A DNA stretch of 64,000 nucleotides from G963668605 sp963668605 (GTDB lineage Bacteria; Acidobacteriota; Terriglobia; Bryobacterales; Bryobacteraceae): positions 6,944,001 through 7,008,000 of the forward strand of contig OY764903.1 of the NCBI GenBank assembly GCA_963668605.1. Reading direction: 5' to 3'. A program made the translations under genes and the position numbers. The notes beneath the pieces were generated by a model. It saw only the letters and a program-made list of their open reading frames with translations. It was not told the DNA's origin and did not search any database. This document shows positions 45,171 to 54,146 of this stretch, in pieces; positions within the stretch are counted from its first letter, which is position 1; every line of letters starts with the position of its first letter.

Positions 45171-45867
45171 GATCGTGCTGGCCGGTGGCGCGGGTGGGCT
45201 CGGCGCGGAGACGGCGCGGGCGCTTGCGGCGGAGGGCGCGCGTCTTGTCGTCAGTTACCGGAGCAACGCGGTGCGCGCGGAGGCGCTCGCTCCGATGGCA
45301 GTGCTGCGTAGGGCCGACCTCGCCTCGGCGGAAGATCGCGCGGCCCTGCTCGACGCGGCGCCGGCTCTCTACGGCCTGGTTGTATTCGCGGGTGACCCGG
45401 CCCGCGCGAAGGCCGCCACGGAGTTGGAGGCCGCCATGCGTCGCTCACACGAGGTCAACTACCTCGGCCCCATCCTGCTGGCGCGCGAAGCGGCGGAACG
45501 GATGAAGGCGAGTGCGATGCCGGGCGCGATCGTGCTTTTGTCGACGATGCAGGCGGTGACGCTGTTCGCGAATTCGACGGCCTACGCCGCACAGAAAGCG
45601 GCGTTGTTGCACGCCGGACGCATTCTCGCGAAGGAGTGCCGAGGTTCGGCGAACATCCGTGTCAACGTGATTTGCCCAGGAGTGAATCAGGCGGGCATGG
45701 CCGAGGCGAGTATCCGGGCAGGGAAGTACAACCGCTATCTCGAAGAGGGCGCGATACCGAGATTCGGCCGCGCCCTCGACGTTGCCAGGACCGTGCGTTT
45801 CCTGTTGGAGCCGGACAACTACGTTACCGGCCAGGTGATCACGATCGATGGCGGCTTGACGCTGTAA
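45145..45867 (+). CDS. Short-chain dehydrogenase/reductase
   Basis: A 240-aa SDR. Nucleotide loop LAGGAGGLGAETARAL near residue 12, a Ser in IVLLSTMQ and the YAAQK (YxxxK) catalytic pair near 150, RVNVICPGVN, and the C-terminal VTGQVITIDGG. ATG 45145 (GGTGG upstream) overlaps the preceding gene by 26 bases. Substrate unknown; FabG-like reductases look the same. The stop abuts that of the convergent cyclophilin. Confidence 0.9.
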   Translation: MFQPLTGREIVLAGGAGGLGAETARALAAEGARLVVSYRSNAVRAEALAPMAVLRRADLASAEDRAALLDAAPALYGLVVFAGDPARAKAATELEAAMRRSHEVNYLGPILLAREAAERMKASAMPGAIVLLSTMQAVTLFANSTAYAAQKAALLHAGRILAKECRGSANIRVNVICPGVNQAGMAEASIRAGKYNRYLEEGAIPRFGRALDVARTVRFLLEPDNYVTGQVITIDGGLTL

Positions 45868-46350
45868 TCAGGCTTCGGTGATCGTCAGCTTCGTGAGAAT
45901 ATCGCCCTGCTTCACGGCGTTGACGATATCCTGGCCGCTCAGCACTTGGCCGAAGACGGTATGCTTGCCGTCGAGCCAGTCCGTCTTGATGTGCGTGATG
46001 AAGAACTGGCTGCCGTTCGTGCCCGGTCCGGCATTCGCCATCGAAAGAGAACCAACCTGGTGGCGGTGCGGATTGCCGGTGAATTCATCGGCAAAGCGAT
46101 AGCCTGGGCCGCCCATGCCGGTGCCTTGCGGGTCTCCGCCCTGAATCATGAAGTCGGCGATCACGCGGTGGAACTTGGTTCCGTCATAAAAGCCTTCGCG
46201 TGCCAGAAACACGAAGTTGTTCACTGTGTTCGGCGCTTCCTTTGCGAACAATTCGCAAACGATCGTTCCGCGGGAAGTTTCAAAGGTCGCGGAGTAGCTC
46301 TTGCTCGCATCAATCGCCATCGGGGGCGCTGCACTGTACTGTTTTGCCAT
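45868..46350 (-). CDS. ppiB: Peptidyl-prolyl cis-trans isomerase, cyclophilin type
   Basis: A 160-aa cyclophilin without signal peptide, so cytoplasmic. FHRVIADFMIQGGDPQGTG, the GSQFFIT strand and the WLDGKHTVFGQV block are intact. It assists proline isomerisation in folding. TACACT lies 6 bases before the ATG with no usable ribosome site, a possible leaderless start. Confidence 0.96.
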   Translation of the reverse strand: MAKQYSAAPPMAIDASKSYSATFETSRGTIVCELFAKEAPNTVNNFVFLAREGFYDGTKFHRVIADFMIQGGDPQGTGMGGPGYRFADEFTGNPHRHQVGSLSMANAGPGTNGSQFFITHIKTDWLDGKHTVFGQVLSGQDIVNAVKQGDILTKLTITEA

Positions 46351-46390
46351 CTCTACAGTGTAGCGTGGCGCCGTGCGACCGCCGGGCCGG

Positions 46391-46399
46391 TGCTAAAAT
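46391..46399 (+). promoter_or_regulatory. Extended -10 promoter element for the first kimA
   Basis: TGCTAAAAT (TGn plus TAAAAT, 5 of 6) in the divergent gap between ppiB and kimA. It predicts a leader of about 45 bases to the TTG start. That leader contains an imperfect short palindrome (GATCCTCC...GGAGATC, 46431-46448) that includes the ribosome site. No riboswitch motif is present here. Confidence 0.45.
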
Positions 46400-46451
46400 A
46401 CCAGAAGCCCTGTCTCCGTGTGGAAACAAGGATCCTCCCAGGAGATCTCGA

Positions 46452-48704
46452 TTGCAAAACCCATCAGCATCGCAAGCGACCAAGGTAGTGGTTGCGACGA
46501 CCGTGATGTTGTCCTTCATATCGTTTTGGAGGGCGGCCGCGATCGTGCTGTGCGATCTCGCGTCTTCGGCCTTTTACGCGGGCGGCATATCCGAAACAGC
46601 AGTTGGAAAGTCCGCGCCCTGGTTCATTCTCGGCATCATGCTGTTCTCGTTTGCTGTGCGGGCCTTGTACATCGAAGGCTCGAGCATGTTTGTCCGCGGT
46701 GGCGTATATCGCGTCGTTCACGAAGCGCTGGGCGGCACGATGGCAAAGATCTCGGTCTCGGCGCTGCTGTTTGATTTCGTACTTACCGGGCCAATCAGCG
46801 GAGTCAGCGCGGGTTTGTATCTGGCCGGGATGCTTAACGAATTATTGGAGCTCGTCCATCATCCCGAATTCAGAGTGAACCCACGCTATTTTGCCGCCGG
46901 ATTCGCCGTACTGACGGTGCTCTATTTCTGGCGCAAGAACATCATCGGAGTTCACGAATCCAGCCAAAAAGCGTTGCGGATCATGCAACTCACGACCGTG
47001 ATGGTGGTTATCCTGATCGTCTGGTGCATCATCACCGTCATCGTGAATGGTTACAATCCCGTACCGTTTCCGACACTCGAAACCATCAAGTTCAGTGACG
47101 CTTCGCTGGGTTGGCTAAAGGGAACGATGCTGCCCGCGGTTACATGGATCGCAATTCTGGTCGGCCTCGGTCACTCCCTGCTGGCGATGAGCGGCTTCGA
47201 AACGCTGGCGCAGGTGAATCGCGAAATCGCGTCTCCAAAATTGAAGAACTTGCAGCGCGCCGGCATGATTGTGGTGGTCTACAGCCTCGTATTCACCAGC
47301 ATGGTCTCGTTTTTTGCCGTCATGCTGATCCCTGACCAGGAGCGCACAACGCTCTACATCGAGAATCTGATCGGCGGACTCGCGATGTATATGGTGGGTC
47401 CGCTGACGCTGCGTTTGTTGTTCCACGGTTTTGTTGTTGTGGTCGGTACCGTCATCCTGGCAGGCGCCGTGAATACAGCCATTCTGGGTTCAAACGGCGT
47501 TCTGAATCGCGTCGCCGAAGACGGTGTGCTGCCCGACTGGTTCCGCCATCCGCACAAGAAATTCGGAACAACACACAGGCTGATCAACTTGATTGTTATT
47601 TTGCAGCTTGTCGCTATCATCCTGACTCGTGGAGAGATTTTCCTGCTGGGTGAAGCGTATGCGTTCGGCGTCGTGTGGAGCTTTTTCCTGAATGCCGTCT
47701 CGGTTCTGGTTCTGCGCTTCAAGCAGCCTGGCGCGCGAGAGTGGCGGGTTCCGATGAACCTGAAAATCGGGAAGCTGGACATTCCGATTGGGCTAGGTTT
47801 GATCACGCTGGCGTTGTTCTCGCTGGCGTGCCTCAACTTGTTCACAAAGAAACATGCCACCATTGCGGGTACGTTCTTCACGTTGGCGTTCTTTGTGATG
47901 TTTCAACTCTCCGAGTACTATCACAAGAAACGCACGCAGGGAGCTGGCGCGGCGGACGAAAAATTCCGCCTCGAAGTACCTCAGATCTTAGACGACAACG
48001 CGCTCAGCGTACGGCCAGGCAATATTCTGGTTTCCGTGCGCAATCCGAATCAGCTCGATCACGTGCGCAAGGTGCTCGAGAAAACCGACACGCGCAAGAT
48101 AGACATTTTGGTGTTGACGGTGAAGCGAGTGACCGAATCCGGCGCCGATTCCGAACTCACGCCCACACAGGTTTTTTCGAATGATGTTTCGACACTCTTC
48201 ACGCGCGTCGTAAGTCTCGCCGAGAAGGCCGGCAAGCATGTGGACCTGATGGTGGCGCCCGGCGTCGATCCGAACCTCGCCATCGTGGAGACGGCGGCGC
48301 GTCTGAAGTCGTCCGTGATCGTGATGGGTCTGTCGCCGAGACTCACGCCTACCGAGCAGGCCAAGGCCTTTGGCGATGCTTGGGAGAAGTTGCCGCAACC
48401 CCGGCCGCAGTTATCGCTCGAGATTGTCCAGCGCGAAAGCGGCCGGTCGATCTACTTCAACCTCGGCCCGCATCCGCCGCGCCTGTGGCCGCAAGACGTC
48501 GCGCTGCTGCACGAACTGTGGCGGCGGTTGACCGAGCGCAGCGAAGGCAAGAAGGTTCACCACCGCGACGTTGTCCGCGTGGCGCTACGCCGGCTCGAAG
48601 CCGACCTGAGTTCCGAACGCGGAAACGACGTCGTTGCGCAGGTTCTCGAAGAATCGCGAATCGATCCTTCCACCGAACAGGCGAAATTACCGCCCGTCCA
48701 GTGA
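46452..48704 (+). CDS. kimA: KimA-type potassium importer (APC permease with C-terminal USP-like domain), copy 1
   Basis: A 750-aa protein. Residues about 15-505 form an APC-superfamily permease with about 12 membrane segments (FVRGGVYRVVHEALGG, LLAMSGFETLAQVNREIA, ILGSNGVLNRVAEDGVLPDW). The C-terminal 240 residues are soluble and universal-stress-protein-like (NILVSVRNPNQLDHVRKVLE, VMGLSPRLTP). KimA (formerly YdaO) of Bacillus subtilis has this build and is a proton-coupled K+ importer inhibited by c-di-AMP; assignment here is by architecture and by the riboswitch before its twin. I take TTG 46452, with AGGAG seven bases upstream; the longer frame is antisense to ppiB. Confidence 0.82.
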   Translation: MQNPSASQATKVVVATTVMLSFISFWRAAAIVLCDLASSAFYAGGISETAVGKSAPWFILGIMLFSFAVRALYIEGSSMFVRGGVYRVVHEALGGTMAKISVSALLFDFVLTGPISGVSAGLYLAGMLNELLELVHHPEFRVNPRYFAAGFAVLTVLYFWRKNIIGVHESSQKALRIMQLTTVMVVILIVWCIITVIVNGYNPVPFPTLETIKFSDASLGWLKGTMLPAVTWIAILVGLGHSLLAMSGFETLAQVNREIASPKLKNLQRAGMIVVVYSLVFTSMVSFFAVMLIPDQERTTLYIENLIGGLAMYMVGPLTLRLLFHGFVVVVGTVILAGAVNTAILGSNGVLNRVAEDGVLPDWFRHPHKKFGTTHRLINLIVILQLVAIILTRGEIFLLGEAYAFGVVWSFFLNAVSVLVLRFKQPGAREWRVPMNLKIGKLDIPIGLGLITLALFSLACLNLFTKKHATIAGTFFTLAFFVMFQLSEYYHKKRTQGAGAADEKFRLEVPQILDDNALSVRPGNILVSVRNPNQLDHVRKVLEKTDTRKIDILVLTVKRVTESGADSELTPTQVFSNDVSTLFTRVVSLAEKAGKHVDLMVAPGVDPNLAIVETAARLKSSVIVMGLSPRLTPTEQAKAFGDAWEKLPQPRPQLSLEIVQRESGRSIYFNLGPHPPRLWPQDVALLHELWRRLTERSEGKKVHHRDVVRVALRRLEADLSSERGNDVVAQVLEESRIDPSTEQAKLPPVQ

Positions 48705-48710
48705 TAAACT
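48702..48710 (+). promoter_or_regulatory. Extended -10 promoter overlapping the kimA copy-1 stop codon
   Basis: TGATAAACT: the TGA stop of copy 1 is the TGn of an extended -10 and TAAACT the hexamer. Predicted transcription start near 48717 would place the 5' end exactly at the first stem of the c-di-AMP aptamer (48719), which is why I favour it. No good -35. Read-through from copy 1 is the alternative. Confidence 0.45.
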
Positions 48711-48718
48711 AAAAATGA

Positions 48719-48823
48719 GCCGAATCCCGCCTAGGGACCGGGGGACCCAACATCTTGGGGCGAAGTCCGGAGAGTCCGGACCGGGTACTTTCAAGCCCGA
48801 GCCCGACAGCTAACCCCGTAGGC
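48719..48823 (+). promoter_or_regulatory. Cyclic di-AMP riboswitch (ydaO-yuaA class)
   Basis: All hallmark blocks of the ydaO/yuaA aptamer occur in order: GCCGAATC (48719-48726), GGGGGACCCAA (48739-48749), TTGGGGCGAAG (48754-48764), a variable hairpin of TCCGGA arms, CGGGTACTTTC (48782-48792), and GCCCGACAGCTAACCCCG (48801-48818), closed by GTAGGC (48818-48823), which pairs back with the opening GCC. These aptamers bind c-di-AMP and generally switch off K+ and osmolyte uptake genes. No run of T follows; instead the self-complementary CTCCGGAG (48839-48846) overlaps the kimA2 ribosome site, so control of translation is plausible. Confidence 0.93.
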
Positions 48824-48852
48824 CGAATTTGAAAGCGTCTCCGGAGGTGGAG

Positions 48853-51120
48853 ATGCACGGGAGCCAATTCTTGCAAACTCAGGATCCGTCACAGGCGAGG
48901 AAGGTCGTCGTCGCCACGACTGTAATGCTGTCCTTCATCTCGTTTTGGAGGGCGGCAGCGATCGTGTTGTGCGATCTTGCCTCGTCGGGTTTCTATGCGG
49001 GCGGCATCGCCGAAACAGCCGTGGGCAAGTCCGCGCCCTGGTTCATTCTCGGCATCATGCTGTTCTCCTATGCCGTGCGGGCCGTGTATATCGAAAGCTC
49101 GAGTATGTTTGTGCGCGGTGGCGTCTACCGCGTTGTGCACGAAGCGATGGGCGGGACGCTGGCGAAGTTCTCAGTCTCCGCGTTGATGTTCGACTACGTG
49201 CTGACGGGGCCGATCAGCGGCGTCAGCGCGGGCCTCTATCTTGCGGGGCTGATCAACGAACTGGCTGAGCTGTTCCATCATCCGCAGATGAGGGTAGAGC
49301 CACAACTGTTCGCGGCCGTCTTTGCCGTCGCGGCCGTGCTCTATTTTTGGCACAAGAACGTCATGGGTGTTCACGAGTCGAGCGGAAAAGCGCTGCGGAT
49401 CATGCAGATCACGACCGTGATGGTGGTCATCCTGCTCGTATGGTGCATCGTGACCGTGATCACCAAAGGATTCGCTCCAGTACCGCTGCCTACGATGGAG
49501 AATATCCAGTTCGATGGGAATGCGCTGGGCTGGTTGAAGGGAACGGTGTTTCCATCGTTCACGGCCATCGCCATCCTGGTGGGTCTAGGCCATTCGCTAC
49601 TCGCGATGAGCGGCTTCGAAACGCTCGCTCAGGTGAACCGCGAGATCGCCTCTCCCAAGCTAAAGAACCTCGAACGAGCCGGACTGATCGTTGTGGTCTA
49701 CAGCGTGATTTTTACCGGTATGGTTTCGTTCTTTGCGGTCATGCTGATTCCCGATGCCGAGCGCAAGTCGCTGTACATCGATAATCTGATCGGCGGCCTG
49801 GCAATGAACATGGCCGGCCCCATGCCGTTGCGCCTGTTGTTTCACGGCTTCGTCGTGGTTGTGGGTACGATCATTCTCTCCGGCGCGGTGAACACCGCAA
49901 TCCTCGGCTCAAACGGCGTGCTGAATCGCGTCGCCGAAGACGGCGTGCTGCCGGACTGGTTCCGGCATCCACACAAGAAATATGGCACCACGCACCGTAT
50001 GATCAACGCTATCGTGATCATGCAGATCGCGGCGATTGTGATCAGCCGCGGAGAGATCTACATGCTCGGTGAAGCCTACGCGTTTGGCGTCGTGTGGAGC
50101 TTCTTCATGAAGGCGTTCTCCGTGCTGATGTTGCGCTACAAGCAACCTGGCCCCAGGGAATGGAAAGTGCCGCTGAACTTCACGATCGGCGGAAAGGAAA
50201 TTCCGGTTGGTCTCGGTCTAATTTCGCTCGTGCTGTTCGCGCTGGCCTGCATCAACCTGGTGACGAAGAAGCACGCAACCATCGCTGGCGCCGCGTTTAC
50301 GTTGGCGTTCTTTCTGATGTTTTACCTTTCCGAGAAGTACAACAAGAGGAAGAGTCAGGTTCACACGGAAGATCAGGAGAAGTTCAGGCTTGAGGTTCCC
50401 GCGAATCTTGATTCGGATGTCGTCAATGTCCGTCCGGGCAACGTGCTGGTTTCAGTCCGCAATCCGCATCAGCTCGATCACGTCCGCAAGGTGCTTGACA
50501 AGACCGACACGCGCAAGATGGACATCGTGGTGTTGACCGTAAAGCGCGTTACGGAGGCGGGCTCCGGCGAGTTTGGCCTGGAAGCCAATCAGGTCTTCTC
50601 CGATGACATCTCGACGCTGTTCACGCGCGTCGTGACGGTGGCCGAGAAGGCCGGCAAGCACGTGGAGTTGATGGTGGTGCCGGGCACGGATCCGAACCTT
50701 GCCATCGTCGAAACGGCCGCACGGCTGAAGTCATCTACAATCGTCATGGGCTTGTCGCCGCGGTTGACGCCGGCTGAGCAGGCCAAGGAGTTTGGAAACG
50801 CGTGGGAGCGGCTGCCGCAACCCCGTCCGCAAATGTCGCTCGAGATCGTACAGCGCGACAGCGGCCGCTCGATCTACTACAACCTCGGTCCGCACCCGCC
50901 ACGCCTATGGCCGCAGGATGTGGAACTGTTGCACGAGCTTTGGCGTCAACTTAGCGAACGCGGCGGCCACGAGGTGCACCATCGCGATGTCGTACGCGTC
51001 GCTCTACGTATGCTCGAAGCCGAGCTGCAATCGGAACGCGGCGACAAAGTTGTTTCGATGGTGGTCGAGGAGTCGCACGTCGATCCATCGAAACAGCCTT
51101 CGGGCACTAGTCTGCCGTAA
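48853..51120 (+). CDS. kimA: KimA-type potassium importer, copy 2 (riboswitch-controlled)
   Basis: A 755-aa tandem paralogue of the preceding gene, near identical by eye through the permease core (same GGVYRVVHEA, SGFETLAQVN and ILGSNGVLNRVAEDG blocks) and strongly similar in the USP-like C-terminal domain. Differences are scattered, so it is an established duplication rather than a recent copy. ATG 48853 has GGAGG five bases upstream; a TTG eight codons earlier (48829) is in frame but poorly placed. Directly downstream of the c-di-AMP riboswitch, so its supply is gated by c-di-AMP, unlike copy 1. Its 3' end overlaps convergent argR by 14 bases. Confidence 0.88.
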   Translation: MHGSQFLQTQDPSQARKVVVATTVMLSFISFWRAAAIVLCDLASSGFYAGGIAETAVGKSAPWFILGIMLFSYAVRAVYIESSSMFVRGGVYRVVHEAMGGTLAKFSVSALMFDYVLTGPISGVSAGLYLAGLINELAELFHHPQMRVEPQLFAAVFAVAAVLYFWHKNVMGVHESSGKALRIMQITTVMVVILLVWCIVTVITKGFAPVPLPTMENIQFDGNALGWLKGTVFPSFTAIAILVGLGHSLLAMSGFETLAQVNREIASPKLKNLERAGLIVVVYSVIFTGMVSFFAVMLIPDAERKSLYIDNLIGGLAMNMAGPMPLRLLFHGFVVVVGTIILSGAVNTAILGSNGVLNRVAEDGVLPDWFRHPHKKYGTTHRMINAIVIMQIAAIVISRGEIYMLGEAYAFGVVWSFFMKAFSVLMLRYKQPGPREWKVPLNFTIGGKEIPVGLGLISLVLFALACINLVTKKHATIAGAAFTLAFFLMFYLSEKYNKRKSQVHTEDQEKFRLEVPANLDSDVVNVRPGNVLVSVRNPHQLDHVRKVLDKTDTRKMDIVVLTVKRVTEAGSGEFGLEANQVFSDDISTLFTRVVTVAEKAGKHVELMVVPGTDPNLAIVETAARLKSSTIVMGLSPRLTPAEQAKEFGNAWERLPQPRPQMSLEIVQRDSGRSIYYNLGPHPPRLWPQDVELLHELWRQLSERGGHEVHHRDVVRVALRMLEAELQSERGDKVVSMVVEESHVDPSKQPSGTSLP

Positions 51121-51541
51121 AGTACATCAACTTCTGGCGCAGCGTGGCCGCGGTCTTGCTGTCCGGCGTCACGACGAAGATCGTGTCGTCTCCCGCGATG
51201 GTGCCCACGACTTCGGGCCATGCCTCTTTGTCGAGCGCGACCGCGACCGAGCTGGCGTGCGCGGGCGAAGTCTTCAGGACCAACATGTTCTGCGCGACGC
51301 GAATGTCAACCAGAAATTCGGCGGCCATATCCGCAAGGCTTGGTCCCTGTTGCTCCGGCATGATCTGGCGGTAGCCGGTGTGCGTCTTCACGAGGCCGAG
51401 CTCGCGGACATCACGAGAGAGCGTGACCTGTTTGGCGTCGACGCCCATCGCCATGAGCTCACGCACGAGTTCGTCCTGCGTGCGAATCTTCTTGGTGCGG
51501 ATCAGCTTTAGGATTTGTCCCTGACGGTAGCTTTTGTTCAT
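51107..51541 (-). CDS. argR: Arginine repressor ArgR
   Basis: A 144-aa regulator. N-terminal winged helix (RQGQILKLIRTKKIRTQDELVREL, QVTLSRDVRELGL) and C-terminal hexamerisation/arginine-binding domain with GTIAGDDTIFVV containing the GTIAGDDT arginine-contact motif. With arginine it binds ARG boxes. It is the last gene of the arg operon (ATGA overlap with argH) whose promoter carries ARG boxes, implying autoregulation. Confidence 0.96.
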   Translation of the reverse strand: MNKSYRQGQILKLIRTKKIRTQDELVRELMAMGVDAKQVTLSRDVRELGLVKTHTGYRQIMPEQQGPSLADMAAEFLVDIRVAQNMLVLKTSPAHASSVAVALDKEAWPEVVGTIAGDDTIFVVTPDSKTAATLRQKLMYFTAD

Positions 51542-52920
51542 ACGCACATCGCGGCTAGACGGGCTTCCGCTTCCTTCCATGCTGCCAGAACGGACTTCGG
51601 CGCGGTGCCACCTGGCAATCCGCGGCTCTTCATACCTTCCTCGGGTTTCAGCAACTTCGCCATCTCACGCGTGAATTCAGGTGCGAATGCGGCCAGTGCC
51701 TTCGGTGTCCAATCGGAAGGCCGCTTTCCTTCGCGGACGCTTTCGAGCACGAGCCGCCCGACAATCTGGTGCGCCTGATGGAACGGCGTGCCGGCGCGGG
51801 CCAGCGCTTCGGCGAGATCTGTGGCCACCACCCAGCTCTCCTCGGCTGCGGCCGCCGGCCTGGCGGGATTCAGTTTTGCAGTCCGTACCACAGCGGCAGC
51901 CATCTCGAGGCAGCCCGCCAGTTGAGCGGCGGCCTCGAAGACCGGCTCTTTGTCTTCCTGCATGTCGCGGTTATACGTCATGGGCAGACCCTTCATCGTG
52001 ATGAACAATGAACTCAGGGTTCCGAAGACGCGGCCGCATTTCCCGCGGATCAGCTCGAGCGAATCCGGGTTTTTCTTCTGCGGCATCAGGCTCGAACCGC
52101 TGGTGACCTCATCGGCGAGTTCGAGCCAGCCGAACTCCTCGCTGGAATAGAGAATCCAGTCTTCGGCCAGACGGCTCAAGTGCAGCATCGTTACGGATGC
52201 CGCATAGAGGAAGTCGAGCGCGAAGTCGCGGTCGGCCGAGACGTCCATGCTGTTGCGTGTGATGGCCGCGAAGCCGAGATCGGCGGCGATCATTTCGCGG
52301 TCGAATGGGAAGCCGCTGCCAGCCAGCGCGCCGGAGCCGAGAGGCATCACATCGGTGCGTACGCGCGCCTGTTCGAGCCGTTCGAAATCGCGCGCGAACA
52401 TCTCGAAATAGGCCAGAATATAATGCGGCCAAAGTACGGCCTGCGCGCGGCGCATGTGCGTGTAGCCGGGAATCACGGCGTCGGGATAGCGCCCGGCGAT
52501 CGCGAGCAACTCCGTCATCAGCGCGTGCAGCAGGCCCTTGAGCGCGACGATCTCTTCGCACAGCCAAAGCCGCGTGTCCACGGAGACCTGCTCGTTACGG
52601 CTGCGCCCTGTGTGGATCTTGCCGGCGAGTGCGCCCACCTTCTCCTGCAACTTCCGGATGACTACAGTGTGGACGTCTTCATCGGTGGCGCCGTCATAGA
52701 ACTTGGGTTTGGCCGCGTCCTTGCGAATCTGCTCGAACGCCTTGATGAGTTTGTCGCGCTCGGCGGCGCTGAGGATGCCGGCGCGTTCAAGGGCTCGCGC
52801 AAATGCCTGCGAGCCCCGGATGTCGACGTCGATCAGACGCCGGTCAAAATGCAGGGAGCCGGAAAATCGTTCGAAGATCTCCGATGGTCCCGATTCGAAT
52901 CTTCCGCCCCAGAGTTTCAT
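51538..52920 (-). CDS. argH: Argininosuccinate lyase
   Basis: A 460-aa enzyme splitting argininosuccinate into arginine and fumarate. WGGRFESGPSEIFERF at the N-terminus and the fumarase/aspartase signature GSSLMPQKKNPDSLELIRGK (about residue 280) are intact; catalytic HTGRSRNEQV and TVVIRKL blocks also present. Overlaps both argG and argR by 4 bases. Confidence 0.98.
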   Translation of the reverse strand: MKLWGGRFESGPSEIFERFSGSLHFDRRLIDVDIRGSQAFARALERAGILSAAERDKLIKAFEQIRKDAAKPKFYDGATDEDVHTVVIRKLQEKVGALAGKIHTGRSRNEQVSVDTRLWLCEEIVALKGLLHALMTELLAIAGRYPDAVIPGYTHMRRAQAVLWPHYILAYFEMFARDFERLEQARVRTDVMPLGSGALAGSGFPFDREMIAADLGFAAITRNSMDVSADRDFALDFLYAASVTMLHLSRLAEDWILYSSEEFGWLELADEVTSGSSLMPQKKNPDSLELIRGKCGRVFGTLSSLFITMKGLPMTYNRDMQEDKEPVFEAAAQLAGCLEMAAAVVRTAKLNPARPAAAAEESWVVATDLAEALARAGTPFHQAHQIVGRLVLESVREGKRPSDWTPKALAAFAPEFTREMAKLLKPEEGMKSRGLPGGTAPKSVLAAWKEAEARLAAMCV

Positions 52921-54125
52921 TTTGCCTTCAGCGCGGCGCGGACCTTGATCGGCAGTCCGATCAGGTTGATGAAGCCCAGCGCATCCTTCTGGTCATATTC
53001 GGCGCCCATCGTGAAGCTGGCGATGTTCAGCGAGTAGAGCGAGTTGGGCGACTTGCGGCAAACAGGCGTGATGTTGCCCTTATAGAGACGCAGCGTGATC
53101 TCGCCCGTAGTGTTTTCGGCGACGCTATCGAAGAATGTGTCGAGGGCTTCACGCAGCGGCGTGAACCACAGGCCGTTATAGACCATTTCGGCGTAATCAA
53201 GCGCCAGCTTCTCTTTGTAGTGCAGCGTATTTCTGTCGAGCGTGAGTGCTTCGAGTTCGTGGAAGGCGGACATGATCAGCGTGCCGCCGGGCGTCTCATA
53301 GCAGCCGCGCGACTTCATCCCGACGAAGCGGTTTTCCACCAGATCGATGCGCCCGATGCCGTTTTCCGCACCGATCTTGTTCAGCGTTTCGAGCAGGCTC
53401 ACGCCAGAGACATGCTGCTGCCCGTTGACGGAGACGGGGCGTCCCTTCTCGAATCCGATGGTCACGTCGGTGGGACGATCGGGCGCCTCTGCCGGGCTCT
53501 TCGTCAACATCCAGATGCCGTCGGTGGCCGCATTGGCGGGGTCTTCGAGTTCGCCGCCTTCGTGCGAAATGTGCCAGATGTTACGGTCGCGGCTGTATAT
53601 CTTCTTGGTGCTCTGCGCGATCGGCACGTTGTGCGCCTCCGCGTAGGCAATCGCGTCCTCGCGCGAGACGATATCCCATTCGCGCCAGGGCGCGATCACA
53701 GCCAACTGGGGCGCCAGTGCCTTGTACGTAAGCTCGAAGCGAACCTGGTCGTTGCCCTTGCCCGTGCAACCGTGGGCGAGACCGTCGCAGCCGGTTTGAA
53801 GCGCAACCTCCACCTGCTTCTTCGCGAGCAGCGGACGCGCAATCGAGGTGCCGAGCAGATACTTGTGCTCATAGACGCCTCCAGCGCGCACCATACGCCA
53901 CAGATACTCTGTGACGAACTCTTCGCGCATGTCTTCCACATGCACTTCGCTGGCGCCGGTCTTGAGTGCCTTCTGCTCGAGCCCGGTCAATTCGTCGCCG
54001 CCCTGTCCGATGTCGCCACAGACGGCAACAACCTCGCAACCGTAGTTCTCTTTCAGCCAGGGGATGATGACGGAGGTGTCCAATCCTCCGGAATAGGCGA
54101 GTGCAACTTTCTTTGGTGTGCTCAT
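52917..54125 (-). CDS. argG: Argininosuccinate synthase
   Basis: A 402-aa enzyme joining citrulline and aspartate at ATP cost. N-terminal ATP loop AYSGGLDTSVIIPWLKE, then AHGCTGKGNDQVRFE and the citrulline-binding SRGCYETPGGT segment. 21 bases downstream of argF and coupled to argH by ATGA. Confidence 0.98.
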   Translation of the reverse strand: MSTPKKVALAYSGGLDTSVIIPWLKENYGCEVVAVCGDIGQGGDELTGLEQKALKTGASEVHVEDMREEFVTEYLWRMVRAGGVYEHKYLLGTSIARPLLAKKQVEVALQTGCDGLAHGCTGKGNDQVRFELTYKALAPQLAVIAPWREWDIVSREDAIAYAEAHNVPIAQSTKKIYSRDRNIWHISHEGGELEDPANAATDGIWMLTKSPAEAPDRPTDVTIGFEKGRPVSVNGQQHVSGVSLLETLNKIGAENGIGRIDLVENRFVGMKSRGCYETPGGTLIMSAFHELEALTLDRNTLHYKEKLALDYAEMVYNGLWFTPLREALDTFFDSVAENTTGEITLRLYKGNITPVCRKSPNSLYSLNIASFTMGAEYDQKDALGFINLIGLPIKVRAALKAK

Positions 54126-54146
54126 GATACTCCCGATTTTATCTTG

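Noticed and set aside
46200..46451. 84-residue N-terminal extension of KimA copy 1
   Set aside because: It is antisense to ppiB, has no counterpart in copy 2, and a well-spaced ribosome site precedes TTG 46452.
46452..51120. Assembly artefact as explanation of the two similar kimA genes
   Set aside because: Differences are spread through both genes, the leaders differ completely and a distinct riboswitch lies between them.
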